From NCBI GenBank assembly GCA_902538695.1, contig CACBGC010000003.1, positions 1 to 32,743 on the forward strand: a stretch of 32,743 nucleotides of DNA, given 5' to 3'. This DNA comes from an uncultured Synechococcaceae cyanobacterium (lineage in GTDB: Bacteria; Cyanobacteriota; Cyanobacteriia; PCC-6307; Cyanobiaceae). The notes beneath the pieces are model-generated. The model was not told where the DNA came from. It saw only the letters and a program-made list of their open reading frames with translations, and did no database searches. Position numbers and translations under genes: made by a program. Of the stretch, positions 23,823-32,186 are shown one piece after another; the first letter of the stretch is position 1; every line of letters starts with the position of its first letter.

Positions 23823-24749
23823 ATGACTTCTACACAATCCAAACCATCTCATGGAAAAGGACGTGAATGCGTCATAACTCGACGTGCCTGCTTTAGTTCT
23901 AGTCACCGTTATTGGCTCCCTGAAAAAAGCCCAGAAGAAAATTTATCTCTTTTTGGAAAGTGCAGTATTGCACCAGGTCATGGTCATAATTATGAACTTA
24001 TTGTTTCAATGGGTGGAGAACTAGACTCTGATGGAATGGTACTTAATCTCTCTGATGTAAAACACTCTATTAAAGATAAGGTTACTGGACAATTAGATTT
24101 TCGTTTTTTAAATGATGTCTGGCCTGAATTTAATGTTAATAATCAAGGAGGTATACTTCCCACAACTGAAGCATTAGTAAAGGTCATTTGGAGTCGTCTG
24201 AAGGATGATTTACCTCTCACAAGTCTAAGACTTTATGAAAACCCAAATTTATGGGCAGATTATTTTGGAAAAAACATGGAAGCATTTTTAACAGTACAAA
24301 CTCATTTTGCAGCGGCTCACAGACTTGCAAAAGAAGAGATATCCTTTGATGAAAATAAAAAAATCTATGGGAAATGTGCCAGAGTTAATGGACATGGTCA
24401 TAACTATCTTGTTGATATAACTGTAAAAGGAGACATTGATAAAAGAACAGGAATGGTTTGCGACTTATCTGCCCTCCAAAAGATAATTAATGATTTAGTT
24501 GTTGAACAACTAGATCATACTTTTCTTAATAAAGACATCGAATTTTTCCATAATTGTGTTCCAACTGCTGAAAATATAGCTTTATATATTTCTGATATTC
24601 TTAAAAAACCAATACATAATCTTGGTGCAACATTACATAAAATAAGACTCCAGGAGAGTCCAAATAATGCTGCAGAAATTTATGTTGATCAAAAGTTAAC
24701 CAATTCGTTGAAGTTGAAATTGGAAAATAGTTTAGTCACGCAAACTTGA
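23823..24749 (+). CDS. Tandem 6-pyruvoyl-tetrahydropterin synthase / QueD-fold protein
   Basis: Two PTPS/QueD-type domains are fused in 308 aa. Domain 1 (about 20-148) has zinc ligands H28, H53 and H55, C47 and E139. Domain 2 (about 153-290) has H166, H191 and H193, C185 (CARVNGHGHNY, like eukaryotic PTPS) and E278. Domain 2 keeps the catalytic Asp-His (D231-H232, LDHTFLN); domain 1 has D92-F93 (LDFRFLN) and so lacks the His. This suggests one active and one structural or altered domain. The product could be 6-pyruvoyl- or 6-carboxy-tetrahydropterin. Its TGA overlaps the TTG start of the next gene, a reductase. Confidence 0.88.
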   Translation: MTSTQSKPSHGKGRECVITRRACFSSSHRYWLPEKSPEENLSLFGKCSIAPGHGHNYELIVSMGGELDSDGMVLNLSDVKHSIKDKVTGQLDFRFLNDVWPEFNVNNQGGILPTTEALVKVIWSRLKDDLPLTSLRLYENPNLWADYFGKNMEAFLTVQTHFAAAHRLAKEEISFDENKKIYGKCARVNGHGHNYLVDITVKGDIDKRTGMVCDLSALQKIINDLVVEQLDHTFLNKDIEFFHNCVPTAENIALYISDILKKPIHNLGATLHKIRLQESPNNAAEIYVDQKLTNSLKLKLENSLVTQT

Positions 24750-25396
24750 ATATCCCAAGAGTAATAATTGTTATAGCATCAAGTCTTGATGGGAGAATTG
24801 CATTTCCTAGAGGTGGAGAATCGCATCTCGGAAGCGATGAAGATAAAAAAATATTAAATCAAAACTTATCAATGGTTGACGCCACCATTTTTGGTTTAGG
24901 TACTTTAATAGCTCATCAATCAACTTACCTAGTTAAAAATCTCAGTGATAATGACGAAGTAAATATATCAAAAAGCCAACCAATTTCTATAGTTGCTTCT
25001 AATAGCAAAAAATTTAACAGTAATTGGAAATACTTTAGTCAACCAATTAGAAGATGGCTAATAAGCTCAAGTAAAGTTGATAATTCGTCGAATAATAAAT
25101 TCGAGAAAAAACTCTTTTTCGAAGATTCATGGAAAAAAACTTTAATTTCACTTAAACAACAAGGGATAAATGATTTAGCTCTGCTAGGAGGTGCAAAACT
25201 TATAAATTCATTCATAAAAGAGGATCTAATAACAGATATAAAAATTACAATAATTCCACGTATTATTGGAGGTAGATATACATGGATCCCTCCAGAACAA
25301 ACAAATGCGATTTTTAATCTCAAAAGGCTATGGGAAATAAAATCAATTAAAAATTTAATGAATAATGAAATCCATGTTCATTACAAAAAGATTTGA
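24746..25396 (+). CDS. RibD C-terminal (DHFR-fold) reductase, stand-alone
   Basis: This 216-aa protein has the RibD_C/DHFR-like pattern: VIIVIASSLDGRIAF at the start, GESHLGSDEDKKIL, ATIFGLGTLIAHQSTYLV, and LALLGGAKLINSF with ITIIPRIIGG in the NADPH-binding half. It lacks the zinc deaminase domain of RibD/RibG, so it is unlikely to be the main riboflavin enzyme. The start is TTG at 24746, overlapping the PTPS stop (TTGA), which implies translational coupling. A reductase acting on a pterin made by the upstream protein is a plausible inference; a riboflavin-type pyrimidine reductase is the alternative. Confidence 0.85.
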   Translation: MNIPRVIIVIASSLDGRIAFPRGGESHLGSDEDKKILNQNLSMVDATIFGLGTLIAHQSTYLVKNLSDNDEVNISKSQPISIVASNSKKFNSNWKYFSQPIRRWLISSSKVDNSSNNKFEKKLFFEDSWKKTLISLKQQGINDLALLGGAKLINSFIKEDLITDIKITIIPRIIGGRYTWIPPEQTNAIFNLKRLWEIKSIKNLMNNEIHVHYKKI

Positions 25397-25413
25397 AATA
25401 GTTTCAATAATAA

Positions 25414-26568
25414 ATGAACCAAAAAATACATAAAGTTGAAGTCAAATTGTCAATTAAGGAAATCTCCAAGGAGATATGGAATGAATTAGCAAATGAAATT
25501 AATAATCCATTTTATGAATGGACTTGGATAAAAAACCTTGAGATGTCTAAAAGTGTTTCAAGAGAAACTGGTTGGCAGCCTCTATATTTTGTTGCTTATA
25601 AAAATGAAGAAATATTAGGAATTGCACCACTTTTTTTAAAAAATCATAGCTATGGAGAATTCATTTTTGACCAATCATTTGCAAGATTAGCTAAGGAGCT
25701 GAACTTAAATTATTACCCTAAATTAATTGGAATGAGTCCTTACAGTCCTGTAAATGGATATCAATTTCTTTATAAAAAAAATAAAGACAAGAAAGAAATT
25801 ACAAATTTACTTATAAACCATATCGAAAGTTTTGCGATTACAAACAAAATCCTAAGTTGTAATTTTTTATATATTGATGAAAGCTGGGGAGACCATCTTA
25901 AATCTTTGGGATACTATGAATGGATAAACTCCAGCAGCGAATGGAGGAGTAATGGAGAAAAAACATTTGACGATTTTCTATGTAGATTTAACTCCAATCA
26001 GAGAAAAAATATAAAAAAAGAGAGGAAATCAATTACTAAACAAGACATTAAAGTAGAAATTTTTAATGAAAATGATATCAACCTAGTAATCCTCAAAAAA
26101 ATGCATAATTTTTATGAACAGCATTGTTCGAGGTGGGGAGTTTGGGGAAGTAAATATCTAACATCTACATTTTTCGAAACACTGGTTGATAATAAAAAAA
26201 ATCTTTTACTTTTTAGTGCATCAAAACATGATTCAAATGAAATTTTTGCTATGTCGATGTGTGTTAAAAATCAAAACAACTTATGGGGTAGATATTGGGG
26301 TAGTCAAAGAGAAATATCTAATTTACATTTTGAATTATGCTATTACCAGCCAATTGAATGGGCAATAAAAAATAGTATCCATTTTTTTGATCCTGGAGCG
26401 GGTGGTAAACATAAAAGACGGAGAGGTTTTTTTGCAAAAAGCACCATTAGCATGCATAAGTGGTTTGACAAAAATATGGAAAATATAATTTATCCTTGGC
26501 TAAATGAAGTGAATAAACAAACCGAGATGGAAATTGAATTTGAAAATAAATCTATACCCTTTAAATAA
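25414..26568 (+). CDS. GNAT-fold protein (COG3146/DUF482 type)
   Basis: This 384-aa protein has a doubled acyltransferase (FemAB/GNAT-like) layout: ISKEIWNELANE at the start, GWQPLYFVAYKNEEILGIAP, FNSNQRKNIKKERK in the middle, LWGRYWGSQREISNLHFELC, and the diagnostic C-terminal FDPGAGGKHKRRRGF. Family members were described as possible peptidoglycan-related acyltransferases; no substrate is proven. It follows the reductase gene by 17 nt on the same strand and may share its operon. It has no signal peptide or membrane helix. Confidence 0.85.
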   Translation: MNQKIHKVEVKLSIKEISKEIWNELANEINNPFYEWTWIKNLEMSKSVSRETGWQPLYFVAYKNEEILGIAPLFLKNHSYGEFIFDQSFARLAKELNLNYYPKLIGMSPYSPVNGYQFLYKKNKDKKEITNLLINHIESFAITNKILSCNFLYIDESWGDHLKSLGYYEWINSSSEWRSNGEKTFDDFLCRFNSNQRKNIKKERKSITKQDIKVEIFNENDINLVILKKMHNFYEQHCSRWGVWGSKYLTSTFFETLVDNKKNLLLFSASKHDSNEIFAMSMCVKNQNNLWGRYWGSQREISNLHFELCYYQPIEWAIKNSIHFFDPGAGGKHKRRRGFFAKSTISMHKWFDKNMENIIYPWLNEVNKQTEMEIEFENKSIPFK

Positions 26569-26593
26569 AAAATTATTCGTCTTTACCAAAGAT

Positions 26594-26608
26594 TATATTA
26601 GTAATATA
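26594..26608. promoter_or_regulatory. Palindrome upstream of the DUF4346-like gene
   Basis: TATATTA-G-TAATATA is a perfect 7+1+7 palindrome, 21 bp before the ATG at 26630. It contains TAATAT, usable as a -10 box, with no matching -35. It may be a promoter core or an operator; AT-rich DNA makes chance palindromes common. Confidence 0.4.
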
Positions 26609-26629
26609 GTGTTTTATTAACTTCTAAGA

Positions 26630-27016
26630 ATGGATTCTAAGAAAAGTTTCGATGAAAAAACAATGATTGATAATAACCTATCCAACCGATATATAGATTT
26701 AGATCCAAACGGTTATTTTATTATCAAAGTAGATTTAGAAGAAAATAATATAATTTTAGAGCACTTTCTAAATAATATTAATGATGACGGATATGCGCTT
26801 GACCCAGAAACAAATGAACCAATTAAATGCGACTCTCAAAATAAAAGAGTTAGTAATGAAGTTTTTAAAGGTATTAGTGCGAAACAACTTGGAATAATGA
26901 TCACTGAGGAAAGAAATGACTTAATAACCAGATTCGACCATGCCCTATATTTAGGCAGGGAACTACAAAAAGCAGAAGAATGTTTATGCAAAAGATTACC
27001 ATATATCCAAGATTAA
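26630..27016 (+). CDS. DUF4346-like protein
   Basis: This 128-aa soluble protein fits, from memory, the DUF4346 family: LDPNGYFIIKVDLEENNIIL, a central GYALDPETNEPIKCDS, and ISAKQLGIMITEERN with RFDHALYLGRELQKAE near the C-terminus. The function is unknown. Cys residues occur in the centre and in the tail (EECLCKRL). A separate palindrome/promoter-like element precedes it, so it may not belong to the PTPS unit. The family assignment is moderate. Confidence 0.72.
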   Translation: MDSKKSFDEKTMIDNNLSNRYIDLDPNGYFIIKVDLEENNIILEHFLNNINDDGYALDPETNEPIKCDSQNKRVSNEVFKGISAKQLGIMITEERNDLITRFDHALYLGRELQKAEECLCKRLPYIQD

Positions 27017-27080
27017 GAAATTAAACGAAAAAATCTAATCTTTTCATCTAATGTTAAATTAAATAAAAATAAAAAAATTA

Positions 27081-27173
27081 ATGAATATCATTTTCTATTT
27101 TGCATTTATTGGTTTTGGTTTTGGAGCTGCTTTCGCATTAGATAAGCTCTTAAGAGCAGTTAAATTAATTTAA
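27081..27173 (+). CDS. Single-helix mini-protein, PetL-like (cytochrome b6f subunit 6 candidate)
   Basis: A 30-codon ORF starts at ATG 27081 and ends at TAA 27171. It encodes one hydrophobic helix (IIFYFAFIGFGFGAAFAL) followed by a basic tail ending LLRAVKLI. Size, single membrane span and the K/R-x-(x)-LI ending recall PetL of chloroplasts and cyanobacteria, whose tail is similar (SKIRLI type). Low sequence complexity limits certainty. It does not look like PetM, PetN, PetG or Psb30. It is convergent with rimO, 5 bp between stops. No strong ribosome-binding site precedes it. Confidence 0.55.
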   Translation: MNIIFYFAFIGFGFGAAFALDKLLRAVKLI

Positions 27174-27178
27174 AAAAA

Positions 27179-28543
27179 CTATAAAATTTTAATAGTCTCT
27201 CCATACAAATCATATTCATCCGCAAAAGAAATATTTGCTTCAACAAATTTACCAATATAATTTTTCAAATCAATTTTATCCTTAACAGATAAAATTACTG
27301 TTCCGTCAATTTCAGGGGCGAAATTATAGGACCGACCTATTAATTCGTTATTATCTGATATTTTTTCTACCAAAATCTTCATTTTTGAACCAACATATGA
27401 CTGATTTTTATCAGTGGAAATATTTTGTTGAACTGAAATAACGTTATCTTTTCTTGCCTCTGCAACCTCTATGGAAACTTTATTTGGCAGATGAAAAGCT
27501 GCAGTTCCTTCCTCAGGAGAAAAAATAAACACTCCCACATGATCAAATTTGTGCCTATCCAAAAATTCGAGAAGATGTTCAAAATGTTCTTTTTTTTCTC
27601 CCGGGAATCCAACAATGAGACTAGTTCTTAATACAGCAGATGGAATTTCTTCTCTAATTTTCTCCAAAATTGATTCATTCAAAGAAGCCTGCCAAGGTCT
27701 ATTCATACTCTTCAATACATCTGGATGACTATGCTGAAGTGGTAAATCAAAGTAAGGCACTATATTCTTTGAATCTTTGAAAGCTCTAATAACTTCATCA
27801 GTTAAACCCGTTGGATAAGCATAATGTATCCTTATCCAAGGAATTGGAACTTTAGAAAGCTCATTCAAAAGTTTGGCTAATGATGGTTTTCCATAAATAT
27901 CTTGACCATAATTAGTTGTTATTTGACTGATTAAAATGATTTCTTGAATACCCTGTTTTGCAAGACTTTTGGCTTCTGAAACTATAGATTCTATCGTTCT
28001 ACTTCTTTGAGGACCTCTCAACTTAGGAATAATACAAAAAGCGCAATTATAGTTGCAGCCTTCAGCAATGCGAAGATAAGCAACAAATTTATTTTTATCT
28101 ACAAAACGAGGTATTTCCTCATCTGCAATAAATTCCGGTATTTTTGAAACTTCATTAACGATTTCCCCTTTTTCTACTCTGTCTAAAACCTTAGCTATCT
28201 TTTGATAATCTCCTGTTCCAACCAAACCTTTTATTTCAGGAATTTCTTTTATAAGCTCATCTTTAAAATGCTGAGCCATACAACCTGCAACAATTACTTC
28301 CTTTCCTTGATTTGTATATTCTAGAATTTTTCTAATAGATTCTTCTCTAGCTGTTTCAATAAAACTGCAAGTATTTACAACAACAATATTTGCATCATTT
28401 ATATTGCTATCAACTTCATAACCCTCTTTATCTAATAAGCCTTGCATATGTTCAGTATCAACAAGATTTTTCTCACAACCAACATGGCTAAATGCAATCT
28501 TAGATAATTTTTTTTCTTTTACATTGAGATTATTTTTTTTCAC
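27179..28543 (-). CDS. rimO: Ribosomal protein S12 methylthiotransferase RimO
   Basis: RimO adds a methylthio group to the conserved Asp of ribosomal protein S12 using two 4Fe-4S clusters. The 454-aa protein has the N-terminal UPF0004 domain with cluster cysteines C23, C59 and C88, the radical-SAM motif CNYNCAFC (C163, C167, C170), and a C-terminal TRAM domain (about 388-454, including GRSYNFAPEIDGTVILS). HVGCEKNLVDTE is the RimO form rather than the MiaB form. The start is GTG at 28543. It probably depends on Fe-S carriers such as the IscA-type protein at 17687-18079. Confidence 0.94.
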   Translation of the reverse strand: MKKNNLNVKEKKLSKIAFSHVGCEKNLVDTEHMQGLLDKEGYEVDSNINDANIVVVNTCSFIETAREESIRKILEYTNQGKEVIVAGCMAQHFKDELIKEIPEIKGLVGTGDYQKIAKVLDRVEKGEIVNEVSKIPEFIADEEIPRFVDKNKFVAYLRIAEGCNYNCAFCIIPKLRGPQRSRTIESIVSEAKSLAKQGIQEIILISQITTNYGQDIYGKPSLAKLLNELSKVPIPWIRIHYAYPTGLTDEVIRAFKDSKNIVPYFDLPLQHSHPDVLKSMNRPWQASLNESILEKIREEIPSAVLRTSLIVGFPGEKKEHFEHLLEFLDRHKFDHVGVFIFSPEEGTAAFHLPNKVSIEVAEARKDNVISVQQNISTDKNQSYVGSKMKILVEKISDNNELIGRSYNFAPEIDGTVILSVKDKIDLKNYIGKFVEANISFADEYDLYGETIKIL

Positions 28544-28648
28544 AACTTGAAAAATAAGAATTAAAAGATTTAAACAGCATTTCGTATATAACTCTCATGC
28601 CAAGATAATATTAGGATAGATAATGTAAATAACAAACTTTCTTTTTGT

Positions 28649-29584
28649 ATGGCCCTTAAGACTTTAAACAGAAGAAATAAAAAAGATTTGAAATGGCCAA
28701 AAATCATAATCGCAATTCTTAGCACTATAGGCATTGTTGATACAGGTTCGATTACTTTAAAAAACTGGGGATTATTTAGTTCGCTTTCATGCCCAGGGAT
28801 AAAAAATGGTTGTGAAACAGTTTTAAATAGTCCCTGGGGTACTTTATTCGCAAATAATCAAGTTAATATACCTCTTTCATTAGTTGGATTTATAACATAT
28901 TTATTAATATTAGTTATCACAATAATACTCTCGCTTAATTTAGTTTCCCCAAAAGAAAGACTAAATAAGTTTTTATGGTGGTTAGTATTTCTAATTTCAT
29001 GTGCGTCATCAACATTTAGCTTTTTATTGATAAATATAATGTTTTTTAAGATTCAAGCATATTGCTTTTTTTGTATACTTTCAGCAATTTTATCGTTTTC
29101 TATCTTTATAATTTCTATGATTGGAGCAAAGTTTGAAAGTAGAGAACCTATGATTTTTAGAGGTTTCATTGTAGCCATTAGTGTCCTGCTGGGGGGTCTA
29201 ATTTGGTCAACAAACGTTGACCCCTCTAATGCTATTGATGTTATAAACCCCACTGAAAATGTATCGCCAATAATTACCACTTCAAGCTCTCCCCAGAAGG
29301 TAAAGTTTGCAAAATTTTTAAGTGAAAACAATATTGTTATGTATAGTGCATACTGGTGCCCGCATTGCCACGATCAGAAACAACTATTTGGTAAGGAAGC
29401 AGTTAACGAATTAAAAGTAGTTGAGTGTGCTAAAGATGGTAAAGATAATGAGTATGAGCTATGCCAAACGAAAGGAATCAGTGGATTTCCTTCTTGGGAA
29501 ATAAATGGAGAAATTATTAGTGGTACTCGTGACTTAAATGAATTAGCAACAAAAACCAACTATCAGGGAGATCTTAATTTTTAA
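28649..29584 (+). CDS. VKOR-thioredoxin fusion (LTO1-like disulfide-forming protein)
   Basis: This membrane protein makes disulfide bonds in lumenal or periplasmic proteins, passing electrons to quinone. In 311 aa a VKOR domain (about 20-190; loop cysteines C48 and C55, active-site pair C139/C142 in CFFC) with four to five membrane helices is joined to a thioredoxin-like domain (about 215-311) with CPHC (C237, C240) and a further pair, C260 and C272. This is the cyanobacterial/plant LTO1 layout; in Arabidopsis LTO1 supports photosystem II assembly. The start is ATG at 28649, divergent from rimO. It overlaps the 3' end of nadB by 11 bp. Confidence 0.93.
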   Translation: MALKTLNRRNKKDLKWPKIIIAILSTIGIVDTGSITLKNWGLFSSLSCPGIKNGCETVLNSPWGTLFANNQVNIPLSLVGFITYLLILVITIILSLNLVSPKERLNKFLWWLVFLISCASSTFSFLLINIMFFKIQAYCFFCILSAILSFSIFIISMIGAKFESREPMIFRGFIVAISVLLGGLIWSTNVDPSNAIDVINPTENVSPIITTSSSPQKVKFAKFLSENNIVMYSAYWCPHCHDQKQLFGKEAVNELKVVECAKDGKDNEYELCQTKGISGFPSWEINGEIISGTRDLNELATKTNYQGDLNF

Positions 29585-31241
29585 TAAATCTTTTTTGAAT
29601 TTTTTGATCTAACTGTTGTCTAGTATGACATTCCCAATTTTTATCTTTATGAGGGAAGTCATCTCTGTAGTGCCCTCCTCTACTTTCTTCTCTAAATAGA
29701 CAAGCTTTTAATAAAGTTAAAGTGGTTATTTGTCTATTCTTTAAATCAAGTAAAAGATTTAATACTCTTCTATTAGGTTCACTAAGTTTTATTTTTTGAT
29801 CAAATTTTATTTTTTCAAGACTATGAAGTAAATCATTTTTATTTAATTTATCTATATCATTTTGAATGTAATTTAAAAAGTTACTCATATTTACCTTATT
29901 TCGAGATACACCTAAATTTAACCAACATAGTTTTCTTAGTTCATCAATTTTTTCAGCAATTATAGAAATTTGATCTTCTTTAGGATCTTTAATATCAAAC
30001 TCTTTAAATGATCTATCAAATTTTTCAAATTTAGAAAGGTCATTCAAAACAATTGAAGACATTTTTCTCGCGAACACAAGACACTCCATCAGTGAATTAC
30101 TTGCCAGTCTATTAGCACCATGAACACCTGTAGAAGCAACTTCTCCAACGGCATATAATCCTTTTCTTGTTGAAGATGCATTTAGATCAGTTTTAATACC
30201 TCCCATCCAATAATGAGCTGCAGGTGCTACGGGAATTATCTCATTTAAAGGGTTAACGCCGTAATCCTGACATCGACTTAAAATCGTGGGGAAGCGCTCT
30301 ACAATTTTTTCTGGATCAATATACCGAAGATCTAATCCAACATGGTCTACATTATTATCATGCATATTTTTCATAATTGCTCTACTTACCTGATCTCTAG
30401 TAGCTAGATCACGATTTTGAAGATTTTTAACTGGACTTTCACCATTTTTATCAACTAAAACCGCTCCTTCACCTCTAAGTGCCTCAGATATTAAGAAGCA
30501 AGGAGCACCATAAAATTTTAAAGCTGTTGGATGAAATTGCACGAACTCTAAATCTTCAATAGCAGCTCCTGCTTTCCATGCAAGAGCAATACCTTCACCA
30601 GAGGATTGAGCAGGATTTGTTGTATTTGTAAATAAGTGCCCACCCCCACCTGTAGCCAAAACAACAGCTCTAGATTTAATCCAATATAAATTTGCTCCAT
30701 CAAGAACCTGAACTCCTCTACATTCTTTATTTTCAATGAGAAGTTCAGTTACTCTTACACCCCTGCAGTGAAAAATATTTTTTTGATTCTCAATATGATC
30801 TTCAAGAACTTCAACTAATGCTCGCCCAGTACGATCTTTAACATGTAAGACTCTTCTTCGTGAATGAGCTGCTTCCAGGGTAGTAGCTAGTTGATCAGAA
30901 CTTTGATCAAAAATCATCCCTAAATTCTGCAACCTTTCTACACAACCTGGAGCTTCTTTAACTAGCATTTTTACAGCTTGAAAATCACATAGTCCATCAC
31001 CTGCTTTTAAAGTATCCTCAGCATGAAGATCAAATGAATCATCTTGTCTAACAACAGATGCAATTCCGCCTTGAGCCCATCTACTGGAAGATACCTTACT
31101 AGTATTTCTATTTAAAAGAAGCACTTTTAAATTTGAGGGTAATTCAAGACAAGTCATAAGGCCAGCAGCTCCAGCGCCTATAACGATTACATCCCAATTA
31201 TTGATTGGTATCGGTTCTTGCGAAAATGGAGGCCTTAACAT
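29574..31241 (-). CDS. nadB: L-aspartate oxidase
   Basis: NadB oxidises L-aspartate to iminoaspartate, the first step of de novo NAD synthesis. The 555-aa flavoprotein has the FAD motif VIGAGAAGLMTCL, SSRWAQGGIASVVRQDDSFD, the active-site region VAPAAHYWMGGI with catalytic Arg and His neighbours, and GANRLASNSLMECLVFARK. The C-terminal succinate-dehydrogenase-like domain ends with RGGHYRDDFP. Its ATG overlaps the DUF3120 stop by one base (TAATG). The 3' end overlaps the VKOR-Trx gene by 11 bp. Succinate dehydrogenase SdhA is excluded by these motifs and the overall pattern. Confidence 0.94.
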   Translation of the reverse strand: MLRPPFSQEPIPINNWDVIVIGAGAAGLMTCLELPSNLKVLLLNRNTSKVSSSRWAQGGIASVVRQDDSFDLHAEDTLKAGDGLCDFQAVKMLVKEAPGCVERLQNLGMIFDQSSDQLATTLEAAHSRRRVLHVKDRTGRALVEVLEDHIENQKNIFHCRGVRVTELLIENKECRGVQVLDGANLYWIKSRAVVLATGGGGHLFTNTTNPAQSSGEGIALAWKAGAAIEDLEFVQFHPTALKFYGAPCFLISEALRGEGAVLVDKNGESPVKNLQNRDLATRDQVSRAIMKNMHDNNVDHVGLDLRYIDPEKIVERFPTILSRCQDYGVNPLNEIIPVAPAAHYWMGGIKTDLNASSTRKGLYAVGEVASTGVHGANRLASNSLMECLVFARKMSSIVLNDLSKFEKFDRSFKEFDIKDPKEDQISIIAEKIDELRKLCWLNLGVSRNKVNMSNFLNYIQNDIDKLNKNDLLHSLEKIKFDQKIKLSEPNRRVLNLLLDLKNRQITTLTLLKACLFREESRGGHYRDDFPHKDKNWECHTRQQLDQKIQKRFIKN

Positions 31242-32008
31242 TAAACCAATCCACTAAAAGTTGGTTGCAGAATTGCTAAAACAATAAAAATACCATCAAC
31301 AATTAATGTCGTTTGAATTACGTAACCAGAAACTAAGAGTGCTTTACCACTAGTAGTATTAATTGTGCCAGAATCTAAAATTTCTTTTGAAATAAACCAA
31401 AGTATAAGAGCAACAAAAAAGATAATAGATAATGATTTTATTTGAATAAGACTCTCTGAAGTTTTTTGAAGAATCATTGGTGCATTTTCAGAATCTGCTG
31501 TAATTACCTGCCTCCATTGATCCATGATTCCGATTAAAAATATTGTAATGTCGGTAACAATGGTTCCAAATAAAGAAGAGATATAAAAACTTGAACCTAT
31601 TTTCCAATTAGTACCAAATCCAATTAAAGCTAATGGGAGAACTACAGCTTCAACAGGTATGTGTAGGATAGGAAATGGGCTTAACCATCCCCAGAACAAA
31701 CATCCACCAAGCCAACTACCTGATATACCAAGTAATAATGAACTGACAATAAACCACTTATTTGATCCTTTTCTATTCAAAACAATTGCCACTAAAACAA
31801 TAACAAAAGTAAAACAAAGAGCACTTATTGGCTCAAATCTAACCCAAGGGGCTTGAACAAAAATAGGTAAAATTACAAAAAAAGAAGACCACAATCTTAA
31901 AGATACAGGATTTGATAAAAAACTATTTTCGTATGAATCAACTGTCTTAAGGGATTCATAGTTGAATTTATCTTTTACTTCTAAATTTTTTGTAATTAAT
32001 TCTTTCAA
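31241..32008 (-). CDS. DUF3120 integral membrane protein
   Basis: This 255-aa protein has about seven hydrophobic segments starting near residue 38 (LWSSFFVILPIFVQAPWVRF), then FVIVLVAIVL, WFIVSSLLLGISGSWLGGCLFWGWL, and further helices. It matches the cyanobacterial DUF3120 family; the function is unknown. The start is TTG at 32008, with an in-frame stop four codons upstream and no ATG before the first helix, so a start slightly further in is possible. It is coupled to nadB by TAATG. The pairing may be conserved in cyanobacteria (from memory). Confidence 0.82.
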   Translation of the reverse strand: MKELITKNLEVKDKFNYESLKTVDSYENSFLSNPVSLRLWSSFFVILPIFVQAPWVRFEPISALCFTFVIVLVAIVLNRKGSNKWFIVSSLLLGISGSWLGGCLFWGWLSPFPILHIPVEAVVLPLALIGFGTNWKIGSSFYISSLFGTIVTDITIFLIGIMDQWRQVITADSENAPMILQKTSESLIQIKSLSIIFFVALILWFISKEILDSGTINTTSGKALLVSGYVIQTTLIVDGIFIVLAILQPTFSGLV

Positions 32009-32186
32009 TGAAAAAGGTTATTTTAATTAATCTAAATCGTGTTTTAGAAAACTGCGAATGTCATATTTTAATAAATAAAAGGGCCATAATTTCACACCTA
32101 TATTTAGTTTTTTAAAAGTATTTAATACACTTTGAGTCATATATAAGTTTAGAATAAATATAAATAAGAGTATTTGGCCTTAAATT

